From Pedobacter nanyangensis (GTDB lineage Bacteria; Bacteroidota; Bacteroidia; Sphingobacteriales; Sphingobacteriaceae): a DNA stretch of 64,000 nucleotides. Of the stretch, positions 7,927 to 14,514 are shown piece by piece. Below the pieces are notes generated by a model. The model made no database searches. It saw nothing but the letters and a program-made list of their open reading frames with translations, and was not told where the DNA came from. Positions within the stretch are counted from its first letter, which is position 1, and every line of letters begins with the position of its first letter. Both the position numbers and the translations under genes were made by a program. The stretch is taken from assembly GCF_003313505.1 (NCBI RefSeq), contig NZ_QMHO01000003.1, positions 62,001 to 126,000 on the forward strand. Direction: 5' to 3'.

Positions 7927-9678
7927 ATGAAGATTATTACTACGAAAGAATTTGCGCAGGCAACAAAGATTGATAAGTTAGGTGTTCCTGGGCTTGCGGC
8001 ACTGTTAATGGAAGTGATGAAACTGAACGACATTAACAAGGTATTTTCTAAAAACCAGCATTTCGAAGGCTTAGAATTTGTAGACAAGATATTGGAAACC
8101 ATTGGCGTTTCTATCGACTTTGACGAGGATGACCTCAAAAACATTCCCAAAACTGGCGGCTTTATTGCCATAGCCAACCATCCTTACGGTGGCGTTGAGG
8201 GCTTGGCCCTGGTAAAATTACTTTGTACCGTTAGGCCCGAGGCCAAGGTGATGGTGAACTTTATCCTCAAAAAAATCCCCAACCTTAGCGAGTTTTTTGT
8301 GGCGGTTAATCCGTTTGAGAATGTGCAGCACTCCTCTAGCATTAGCGGACTAAAAAGCACTTTTGACCTTTTACAGAGTGGTACGCCCATTGGTATTTTC
8401 CCTGCGGGGGAGGTATCCACCTTTAACCTGGAAAAACAGGAAATTACGGATAGGCTTTGGCACCCCGTAGTGGGCAAATTAGTGGCTAAATCGAAACTGC
8501 CTGTTGTTCCTATTTACTTTCATGGCAACAATGGGATTTTGTTCAACATCCTTAGCTTTTTACATCCTACGTTAAGGACGGCTAAACTGCCTTCTGAGTT
8601 TTTAAACAAACAAGGTTTGAAAATGAAAGTGAGGATTGGCAAGCCCATCAAGATCGAAGATATATCTTACAACAGAGATACCAATAAACTATTAGATTTT
8701 TTAAGGGCCCGCACGTATGCTTTGGGTACCAGCATTGAACAAGAAAGAAAGCTCTTTAACCCTATCAGCTTATTTAAAATTAAAAAGAAACCCGCCGAAA
8801 TTGTTCAGGAAACGGAAAAAGACCTGATGGTAAAGGAAGTGGAATCTTTAACCGAATATAGGGTTTGGGAAGAGAAAAACTACGAGGTTTATATTGTACC
8901 TACCACCAGCATTCCAAACATTTTAAGGGAAATTGGCCGCTTACGTGAAATTACCTTTAGGGAAGTGGGCGAAGGAACGAACAAAAAAATTGACCTAGAT
9001 AATTACGATATTTACTATAACCACCTTTTCATTTGGGACAAAGAGGCCCAGATGATTGTAGGCGCCTACCGCATTGGCAAGGGCGATGAGATTTTGAACA
9101 CCATGGGCAAACGTGGCTTTTATATCTCGGAGCTGTTTAAAATCAAGGAGCCTTTTTATCCGGTGCTGAGACAGGGCATTGAACTGGGCCGTTCGTGGAT
9201 CAGGAAAGAGTACCAACAAAAACCCCTACCCTTATTTTTATTATGGAAAGGTATTTTGAAGTACCTGATCCTAAACCCGCAGTACCGATACATGTTTGGG
9301 CCGGTAAGTATCAGCAACAACTTTTCGAAGTTCAGTAAATCGCTGATTGTGGACTTTATTACCAAAAACCATTTTGATTATGAAATGGCCCATTACGTAA
9401 AACCAAGAAACAAGTTCAAAGCGGATCTTACGCCTATCAACACCGATCTTTTGATTGAGCAAAGCGAAAGCTTAAAGGATTTGGACAGTTTAATTGGCGA
9501 TATCGAAAGCAGCCACATCAAAATCCCTGTGCTGTTGCGCCAATACATGAATTTGAATGCCAAAATCATTTGCTTTAATATTGACCCTAAGTTTTCCGAT
9601 TGCCTGGATGGTTTCCTAGTGGTGGATACCCAAAAGATCCCTGCCGAAATGCTGGAGAAGATTGGGAAGAACTTTTAA
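7927..9678 (+). CDS. olsF: Two-domain acyltransferase, OlsF-like (PlsC-type plus GNAT/hemolysin-type)
   Basis: The 583-residue protein joins two acyltransferase domains. Residues about 70-270 are PlsC-like with ANHPYGGVEG (block I) and GIFPAGEVSTF (block III), as in lysophospholipid acyltransferases. Residues about 310-560 resemble OlsB/hemolysin-type GNAT proteins (YEVYIVPTTSIPNILREIGR, GAYRIGKGDEI, FYISELFKIK). This order matches OlsF, described in Serratia and Flavobacterium, which makes ornithine lipids: the C-terminal part N-acylates ornithine and the N-terminal part O-acylates the lyso-lipid. Function is inferred from domain order. Block I has Glu where many PlsC proteins have Asp. It is a single gene with its own terminator. 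Confidence 0.8.
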   Translation: MKIITTKEFAQATKIDKLGVPGLAALLMEVMKLNDINKVFSKNQHFEGLEFVDKILETIGVSIDFDEDDLKNIPKTGGFIAIANHPYGGVEGLALVKLLCTVRPEAKVMVNFILKKIPNLSEFFVAVNPFENVQHSSSISGLKSTFDLLQSGTPIGIFPAGEVSTFNLEKQEITDRLWHPVVGKLVAKSKLPVVPIYFHGNNGILFNILSFLHPTLRTAKLPSEFLNKQGLKMKVRIGKPIKIEDISYNRDTNKLLDFLRARTYALGTSIEQERKLFNPISLFKIKKKPAEIVQETEKDLMVKEVESLTEYRVWEEKNYEVYIVPTTSIPNILREIGRLREITFREVGEGTNKKIDLDNYDIYYNHLFIWDKEAQMIVGAYRIGKGDEILNTMGKRGFYISELFKIKEPFYPVLRQGIELGRSWIRKEYQQKPLPLFLLWKGILKYLILNPQYRYMFGPVSISNNFSKFSKSLIVDFITKNHFDYEMAHYVKPRNKFKADLTPINTDLLIEQSESLKDLDSLIGDIESSHIKIPVLLRQYMNLNAKIICFNIDPKFSDCLDGFLVVDTQKIPAEMLEKIGKNF

Positions 9679-9738
9679 CCCCTAAATCCCCTAAAGGGGA
9701 CTTATTACGCTACAACTCCACTTTTAGGGGTTGGGGGT
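9679..9738. repeat. CCCCTAAA-type inverted repeat after the acyltransferase
   Basis: CCCCTAAATCCCCTAAAGGGG and then CTTTTAGGGGTTGGGGG form an imperfect inverted repeat directly after the stop codon. It resembles the dispersed palindromes common in intergenic DNA of this group. Confidence 0.55.
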
Positions 9739-9744
9739 AAATAG

Positions 9745-9775
9745 CAAAAGCCTCGACATCCATCGGGGCTTTTTG
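9745..9775 (+). terminator. Intrinsic terminator after the OlsF-like gene
   Basis: AAAAGCCTCGA pairs with TCGGGGCTTTT (one wobble) around a CATCCA loop. The T-run is built into the right arm. Confidence 0.75.
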
Positions 9776-9837
9776 CGATCAACTAACCTAAACTGTATGA
9801 TAAATACTAACCAAATATTTAACGTCACAAATGTAGG

Positions 9838-9882
9838 GCGGCTATGTTAAGTCCTTGTAAAAACAAGGTTATTTTATATTTA
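9838..9882 (+). promoter_or_regulatory. Upstream element, copy 1 (promoter-like direct repeat)
   Basis: GGCTATGTTAAGTCCTTGTA and the following bases to 9882 align without gaps to 10526-10570, about 75% identical. It contains CTTG, 18-19 nt and TATATTTA, which is close to the Bacteroidota promoter consensus. It lies about 150 bp before the thioesterase start. Confidence 0.5.
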
Positions 9883-9992
9883 TATCCTCTTAATAAAAAA
9901 AGTTGTTGATCAGATATAACCATCGCGAAAAAACAGCAATGCCCGGTTAACACACCATAGGATAAGTGCGGTGAAATAGCCATCTTTATATC

Positions 9993-10457
9993 ATGAATCA
10001 AAAAACAATCTTTCAGTTTATTTCTGAGCCAGCCGATGTAAATTATGGCGGCAATGTACACGGTGGCAGTGTAATGAAGTGGATTGACCAAGCTGGATAT
10101 GCCTGTGCCAGCTCTTGGAGTTCTAGCTATTGCGTAACGGTTTATGTAGGTGGCATCAGATTTTACTCGCCCATTAAGATAGGACACATTGTAAAAGTAG
10201 AGGCCCAGGTAATTTATACCGGATCAACCAGCATGCATATTGCCATTAACGTTTTTTCCAGGAACATTAAGCGGCAGGAGTTTGAAAAGAAAACGCATTG
10301 TATCATTGTATTTGTAGCGGTTGATGATGAAGGGGCGCCCGTAAAAGTGCCTAAATTTAATGCGGCAACCGACGACGAAAAACAGATGGAACAATATGCC
10401 ATTAAGCTCATGGATTTGCGCAAGCAAATTGAAACCGAAATGCAGCCGTTTTTGTAA
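9993..10457 (+). CDS. Acyl-CoA thioesterase, hotdog fold (YciA/BACH type)
   Basis: The 154-residue protein hydrolyses acyl-CoA thioesters by family. It has the hotdog-fold acyl-CoA hydrolase pattern: a central helix NVHGGSVMKWIDQAGYACAS containing the conserved Asn-x-x-x-Gly-Gly-x-x-M-x-x-x-D region, followed by strands VYVGGIRFYSPIKIGHIVKV and TSMHIAINVFS, and HCIIVFVAVDDEG. Length and order fit single-domain bacterial hydrolases. It is preceded by a 200-bp leader that contains a promoter-like repeat shared with the next gene. Substrate preference cannot be told from the sequence. Confidence 0.87.
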   Translation: MNQKTIFQFISEPADVNYGGNVHGGSVMKWIDQAGYACASSWSSSYCVTVYVGGIRFYSPIKIGHIVKVEAQVIYTGSTSMHIAINVFSRNIKRQEFEKKTHCIIVFVAVDDEGAPVKVPKFNAATDDEKQMEQYAIKLMDLRKQIETEMQPFL

Positions 10458-10525
10458 GGTCTTAAACAAGTGGCCAGTGATCAACCATGCACAGGACAAG
10501 GATAAAACAAACGCCACTAAGTAGT

Positions 10526-10570
10526 GCTGCTATGTTAAGCCTTTGCAAAACCTAGCATATTTTATATTGG
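10526..10570 (+). promoter_or_regulatory. Upstream element, copy 2 (promoter-like direct repeat)
   Basis: TGCTATGTTAAGCCTTTGCA and the following bases align to 9838-9882. TTTG and TATATTGG, separated by about 17 nt, resemble -33 and -7 elements. The distance to the next ATG (about 151 bp) is nearly the same as for copy 1. Confidence 0.5.
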
Positions 10571-10671
10571 CTTAACAGCAAAAATCAAATTCGGGTAAAA
10601 ACCATCTTTTTTTCCAAAAATTGTTGCCATTATCATGTTAATATTGTTTAAATTTAATGTTAAGCCAATAT
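10564..10671 (+). repeat. 13-bp perfect inverted repeat spanning the leader of the 10679 gene
   Basis: ATATTGGCTTAAC (10564-10576) is the exact reverse complement of GTTAAGCCAATAT (10659-10671). The arms are separated by 82 nt and the right arm ends seven bases before the ATG. It could be a long-range RNA stem or two operator half-sites. Confidence 0.55.
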
Positions 10672-10678
10672 TAATAAT

Positions 10679-11887
10679 ATGTACTGCTTCAAAAAATATA
10701 GCCTGCTTTATTTGTCAGCTTTGCTGATCAATATAGGCGCTTTCTCTAGCGTAAAGGCACAGCGATATAGTTTTGATTTTTATGAGGGTACTTTCAATTT
10801 TCAGGTCGATACTTTATTGCAACGCAACTTCACTGGCGAACTTTCGGCCAAGCATATCCAACAGTATTACCAGCAATTGGAACGTGCGCATAGCAGCGAT
10901 TTGATTGCGGCATTACAGAACTACCGTAAGCAGTACCAACTTAATGATTGGCTGTACTACCAACTCATCAGAAAAACCGCCGAGCAGTTAAGTCCAAAGG
11001 CCAAAAACTATCCAAGCTATACCTTATATAAATGGTACCTGATGGTAAAATCTGGTTACGATGCCAGGCTTGCCATTGGCGATAACCAGATTATTTTTTA
11101 CGTGAAGTGCGACGAGGACATTTCAGACATTCCTTATTTTATGATCGATGGCAACAAGTACATGTGCCTGAACTATCACGACTACCAAAAACTATTTAAA
11201 AAGGCTGATACTTATATTCCCGTTAAAATTGACGTTGCCGAAGCCAAAAATGATTTTAGCTATAAGGTAACTAAAATGCCCGATTTTAAACCCGAGGATT
11301 ACCAGGAAAAACAAATCGCCTTTAATTACAAGCATAAGGCCTACCATTTTAATGTAAAGGTGAACACCGAGGTGTCCCGTATTTTTGCCAATTATCCAGT
11401 GGTTGATTTTGAAACGTATTTCAATATTCCGCTAAGTAGGGAAACCTATCAATCGCTGATTCCGATATTGAAGGAAAACGTGAAGAAAATGTCGACCAAA
11501 AAGGGCGTTGATTATTTGATGCAGTTTACCCGCTATGCTTTTTTATACGAGGATGATGAGGCTTTACTGGGCAAGGAAAAAAGGTTCTCGCCCGAGCAAA
11601 CGCTTTTAAACGATCAAAGTGATTGCGATGACCGTGCGGCCTTGTTTTTCTTTCTGGTAAAGGAAATTTATAACCTACCCATGATTGCCCTGCTTTACCC
11701 TACGCACATTACCATGGCCGTAGCTTTTGACAAACCTGTTGGCGAGGCCATTTATTATAATGGAAAAGCTTACAGCGTGTGCGAACCTACTCCTCAAAAG
11801 AAGAACCTAAAGGTGGGTGAAATTGCTGATGATCTGAAAAAGCAGCAATATGAGGTGGTTTATGCTTACCAGCCACATTCGCGTTAA
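10679..11887 (+). CDS. Secreted protein with a transglutaminase-like Cys-His pattern
   Basis: I cannot name the family. The 402-residue protein has a signal peptide ending near FSSVKAQ (about residue 28). The N-terminal 200 residues are charged and aromatic-rich (HIQQYYQQLERAH, YYQLIRKTAEQ). The C-terminal third has DQSDCDDRAALFFFLVKEIY (about residue 315) followed by LLYPTHITMAVAF (about 340) and YSVCEPT (about 365). This Cys-, His- and acidic-residue spacing is like the transglutaminase/papain-like fold, in which the Cys begins a helix and the His begins a strand. An envelope protease or cross-linking role is therefore only an inference. It is expressed alone; a promoter-like repeat and a 13-bp inverted repeat lie upstream. 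Confidence 0.75.
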   Translation: MYCFKKYSLLYLSALLINIGAFSSVKAQRYSFDFYEGTFNFQVDTLLQRNFTGELSAKHIQQYYQQLERAHSSDLIAALQNYRKQYQLNDWLYYQLIRKTAEQLSPKAKNYPSYTLYKWYLMVKSGYDARLAIGDNQIIFYVKCDEDISDIPYFMIDGNKYMCLNYHDYQKLFKKADTYIPVKIDVAEAKNDFSYKVTKMPDFKPEDYQEKQIAFNYKHKAYHFNVKVNTEVSRIFANYPVVDFETYFNIPLSRETYQSLIPILKENVKKMSTKKGVDYLMQFTRYAFLYEDDEALLGKEKRFSPEQTLLNDQSDCDDRAALFFFLVKEIYNLPMIALLYPTHITMAVAFDKPVGEAIYYNGKAYSVCEPTPQKKNLKVGEIADDLKKQQYEVVYAYQPHSR

Positions 11888-11973
11888 ACTGTAATGATTG
11901 TTTAGTTAATGCCGTCCCATATCTCAGCAACAAACACTCAAAAAAGTTGTAATTAACTGATTATTAGTATTAT

Positions 11974-12014
11974 AATGATTTATTTTATAGTTTTACATAT
12001 ATAAATAAATCATT
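11974..12014 (+). promoter_or_regulatory. 12-bp perfect inverted repeat abutting the start codon of the 12015 gene
   Basis: AATGATTTATTT (11974-11985) and AAATAAATCATT (12003-12014) are exact reverse complements with a 17-nt gap. The right arm touches the ATG at 12015. Folding in the mRNA would occlude the initiation region; as DNA it could be an operator. Confidence 0.5.
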
Positions 12015-12503
12015 ATGACTATGAAAGACAATCGAATTTCGGAAGTTATTACTCCCGAGCAAGCCGCGGCAGCAATCAGTAGCATCGAAGCATTAAAAAC
12101 AGCGCTATCGCATGTGCTCATCATTAACCTTACCAACGAAGAGCGATCTGACATGCGAAAAATGGGGGACAAAACCTTAGCTTTTGTACAAAAAGCACTA
12201 GAGTATGCGCAGCAAAATCCAAAACTAACACCCAATTTTTTAGATCTTGCTGAAGCGCAAAAAGATTACAAACTGAGTAGTGACCTTTATGTAATTGAGC
12301 AAAAATTGCTGACTTCGCTACGTGCAGTAGAAGATGTAACCATGGTAGCGGGCAGCGAGGCTTATGCTGGAGCACTTATGTTTTATCATTCTGTTAAAGG
12401 CGCTGCCAGGTCTAACGAGCCTGGTGCACAAGCTATTTATGATGATTTGAAACAACGCTATCCTGGAAGGACCAAGAAGGCAAAAGATTCTTCAGACCTT
12501 TAA
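12015..12503 (+). CDS. Conserved-looking helical protein of unknown function
   Basis: Not recognised. The 162-residue protein is mostly predicted helix, has no signal peptide and no membrane segment, and begins MTMKDNRISEVITPEQAAAA. It has helix-forming stretches (AAISSIEALKTALSHVLIIN, EERSDMRKMGDKTLAFVQKA, YVIEQKLLTSLRAVEDVTMV). The C-terminus is basic (LKQRYPGRTKKAKDSSDL). No catalytic or metal motif is seen. It has a perfect inverted repeat against its start codon and a terminator 14 bp after its stop, so it is a single-gene transcript. It borders the REP/RAYT repeat region. Confidence 0.78.
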   Translation: MTMKDNRISEVITPEQAAAAISSIEALKTALSHVLIINLTNEERSDMRKMGDKTLAFVQKALEYAQQNPKLTPNFLDLAEAQKDYKLSSDLYVIEQKLLTSLRAVEDVTMVAGSEAYAGALMFYHSVKGAARSNEPGAQAIYDDLKQRYPGRTKKAKDSSDL

Positions 12504-12516
12504 TTTGTGCTAAACT

Positions 12517-12550
12517 TAAAAGAGGACTTCGTTATAGAGGTCCTCTTTTA
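12517..12550 (+). terminator. Intrinsic terminator after the 12015 gene
   Basis: TAAAAGAGGAC pairs perfectly with GTCCTCTTTTA around a 12-nt loop. The T-run is within the right arm. Confidence 0.65.
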
Positions 12551-12625
12551 ATATGCGAGTAAAATTTATTTTGCTTCTTTCTATTTGTGTATTCTAACAA
12601 ACCTACTACACCTTCTAAGGTCAGT

Positions 12626-12848
12626 CGTTTCATCTCCAAGGTTCAATTTTTTTCCTTCGAGGGGCAATGTTTCTCTTCGGAGGTACAAAATATCTCCTCA
12701 TCGGTGTAATGTTGCTCCTCTGAGGTCTATTATTTCTCCTCCGAAGACCAATGTTTCTCCTTAAAGGAGCTATGATTCTCCTCCAAGGTCCATTATTTCT
12801 CCTCGGAGCACCAAAGTTTCTCCTTCGAGGTGCAATTTTCTCCTCGGA
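12626..12848. repeat. Degenerate 21-bp minisatellite (about ten units)
   Basis: Unit form TTTCTCCTCGGAGGTGCAAT(G) recurs every 21 bp with substitutions but almost no indels. Because 21 is a multiple of three, all units stay in one frame. Read on the minus strand they give heptads such as RRNFGAP, RRNNGPW, RRIIAPL, RRNIGLR, RRNNRPQ, RSNITPM, RRYFVPP, KRNIAPR and RKKIEPW. Each unit contains a small CTCC/GGAG palindrome. The corresponding open frame (12630-12920) starts inside a REP sequence and I do not call it a gene. Confidence 0.85.
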
Positions 12849-12890
12849 GGTGCAATGTATGCCTATCGTTGTTTGCCCTGTGGTTGGTGT

Positions 12891-13087
12891 TGCCCTGTGG
12901 TTGGTGTTATCACCGACCACAAACCACTACCAGTTAATTAAACCGCAACGAGCTCAAGACTGCAAGCTTTGCCGCCCTGCTTATAGTGTAAAACAAAAAT
13001 GGTTGGTGTTATCACCAACCAGAGGAAGATAGAAAAACCAAATTAACAAAAGCTTATGAAAGGCGACATTACCCCTGTGGTTGGTGC
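12891..13087. repeat. 197-bp REP-containing tandem unit, copy 1
   Basis: Contains a left REP (GGTTGGTGTTATCACCGACC at about 12900-12919), a spacer with CAACGAGCTCAAGACTGC, a right REP (13001-13020), then GGAAGATAG, an A-rich leader and ATGAAAGGCGACATTACC. The last part resembles the first codons of the RAYT gene at 13451. Copy 2 begins exactly 197 bp later and is nearly identical. Confidence 0.92.
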
Positions 13088-13284
13088 TGCCCTGTGGTTG
13101 GTGTTATCACCGACCACAAACCACTACCAGTTAATTAAACCGCAACGAGCTCAAGACTGCAAGCTTTGCCGCCCTGCTTATAGTGTAAAACAAAAATGGT
13201 TGGTGTTATCACCAACCAGAGGAAGATAGAAAAACCAAATTAACAAAAGCTTATGAAAGGCGACATTACCCCTGTGGTTGGTGC
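13088..13284. repeat. 197-bp REP-containing tandem unit, copy 2
   Basis: Nearly identical to copy 1 with a period of exactly 197 bp. REP palindromes are at about 13097-13116 and 13198-13217; the RAYT-like ATG stub is at 13253. Confidence 0.92.
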
Positions 13285-13450
13285 TGCCCTGTGGTTGGTG
13301 TTATCACCGACCACAAACCACTACCAGTTAATTAAACCGCAACGAGCTCAAGACTGCAAGCTTTGCCGCCCTGCTTATAGTGTAAAACAAATGGTTGGTG
13401 ATAACACCAACCAGAGGAAGAAATAGAAAAACCAAATTAACATACAGCAT
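13285..13450. repeat. REP-containing tandem unit, copy 3, leading into the RAYT gene
   Basis: Same unit as copies 1 and 2 up to 13384, then small differences: the right REP at 13393-13412 has loop ATAA instead of TTAT. Where copies 1 and 2 have the ATGAAAGGCGAC stub, this copy continues into the full RAYT reading frame (ATG at 13451, 198 bp after the stub in copy 2). Confidence 0.9.
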
Positions 13451-13963
13451 ATGAACGGAGACATTGATTTCTTCACGGCTACATGCCTTAACTGGCAAAA
13501 CTTACTCGAACCAGATCAACATAAACAAGTGATCCTTTCTAGTCTAGAATTTTTAGTTAATGACAATAGGATATGGCTGTACGGCTATGTGATTATGCCT
13601 AACCATATCCATTTACTTTGGCGCAAACAAGATGCCTGGATAGACAAAAACATCGCCCAAATCTTTTTAAAGTTCACGGCACAGCAGATTAAGTTTAACC
13701 TGATGGCCAATCATCCTGGAGAACTGACCAAGTATAAAAGCTCACAGTCGGATCGAAAATATCATTTTTGGGAACGAAGGCCGTATCAAGCTACTATGAA
13801 CAACAGAAATATTGTAGCCCAAAAACTAGATTATATACATTACAATCCGGTTAAAAAGAAATTATCTACCTCACCTTTAGATTATCAATACTCTTCGGCT
13901 AGATTTTACGAGGGTCTGGAGAAATCTACCTTTTTAACGCATTACATGGAGCATATTTATTAA
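13451..13963 (+). CDS. REP-associated tyrosine transposase (RAYT, TnpA_REP family)
   Basis: Single-strand DNA transposase of the HUH/Y1 superfamily related to IS200/IS605 TnpA. It is 170 residues. The HUH motif is in GYVIMPNHIHLLW (His52, His54) and the catalytic Tyr is in LDYIHYNPVKKK (about residues 128-131), a family hallmark. An N-terminal strand FFTATCLNW and a basic WERRPYQATM segment also fit. Proteins of this family cut and join at REP hairpins and are thought to have spread them. The gene sits inside an array of at least a dozen REP cores, which are its likely substrates. The start is fixed by alignment of its ATG with stubs in the upstream 197-bp units. No sign of a second transposase or of terminal repeats of a classical IS. 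Confidence 0.93.
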   Translation: MNGDIDFFTATCLNWQNLLEPDQHKQVILSSLEFLVNDNRIWLYGYVIMPNHIHLLWRKQDAWIDKNIAQIFLKFTAQQIKFNLMANHPGELTKYKSSQSDRKYHFWERRPYQATMNNRNIVAQKLDYIHYNPVKKKLSTSPLDYQYSSARFYEGLEKSTFLTHYMEHIY

Positions 13964-13973
13964 GGAAGGCGTT

Positions 13974-14160
13974 TCCCCTGTGGTTGGTGACAATACCATT
14001 TTCCTGTTGGTGTTATCACCAACCACATTTAAACCTCTGGCTGGTGACAATACCATCCAGAGGAAAAATGTTTCGAAGACCTTTTTTGATTTTACGTACA
14101 CCTTTTAGAAGGCAAAAAATGGTTGGTGATAACACCAACCAGAGGGGAAGTGTAAAAAGC
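13974..14160. repeat. Degenerate REP pair downstream of the RAYT gene
   Basis: Starts CCCCTGTGGTTGGTGACAAT, then a REP core near 14007-14025, then a variant palindrome CTCTGGCTGGTG...CATCCAGAG (about 14034-14062), and a canonical REP with ATAA loop near 14119-14138 followed by AGAGGGGAAG. It is the 3' flank of the RAYT unit. Confidence 0.8.
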
Positions 14161-14187
14161 CCAAAGGAATTACCTATAGGCTTTTAA

Positions 14188-14336
14188 TCCTGTGGTTGGT
14201 GTTATCACCAATCACATACCGCTAGTAATCAACCAAACAACTAGCGAGCCCTAGATTGAAAGCTTGGGGGCCTTGTTTATAGTGTACAATGGTTGGTGAT
14301 AACACCAACCAGAGGGGAAAGGGAAAAAAGCTGTTA
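14188..14336. repeat. REP pair (REPIN-like) unit D
   Basis: Left REP GGTTGGTGTTATCACCAATC near 14194-14213 and right REP GGTTGGTGATAACACCAACC at 14291-14310 point in opposite directions around an 77-bp spacer. The unit ends AGAGGGGAAAGGG...AGCTGTTA (14311-14336), identical to the end of unit E. Confidence 0.85.
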
Positions 14337-14368
14337 TCCCCTTCAATGTTTCGAACACCTCACACCCT

Positions 14369-14514
14369 TATGGTTGGTGTTATCACCAACTACATATCTC
14401 TGCTAGTCAACTAAACAGCTCAAGTTGATAGGTTTGGCGGCCATGCTTTATCGCTATAGAAGGCAAATGGTTGGTGATAACACCAACTAGAGGGGAAAGG
14501 GAAAAAAGCTGTTA
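14369..14514. repeat. REP pair (REPIN-like) unit E, ending at the protease stop codon
   Basis: Left REP near 14372-14391 (TTAT loop) and right REP at 14469-14488 (ATAA loop). The terminal 26 bp (14489-14514) match the end of unit D exactly, and the last three bases, TTA, are the stop codon (TAA, minus strand) of the adjacent protease gene. Confidence 0.85.

Noticed and set aside
12630..12920. Minus-strand 96-codon frame made of RRN-type heptads
   Set aside because: It starts within a REP palindrome, consists only of minisatellite and has no promoter or conserved domain; I treat it as a repeat.
12751..13032. Plus-strand 93-codon frame over the minisatellite and REP unit
   Set aside because: Composed of repeat sequence; the same frame recurs in each 197-bp unit because the units are copies, not because it is conserved.
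12891..13450. Possible CRISPR array
   Set aside because: Repeat period is 197 bp with near-identical 'spacers'; no short direct repeats with unique spacers and no cas genes.
13984..14187. 67-codon plus-strand frame after the RAYT gene
   Set aside because: Made of REP palindromes (VTIPF, VVGDNTNQR-like words); not a gene.
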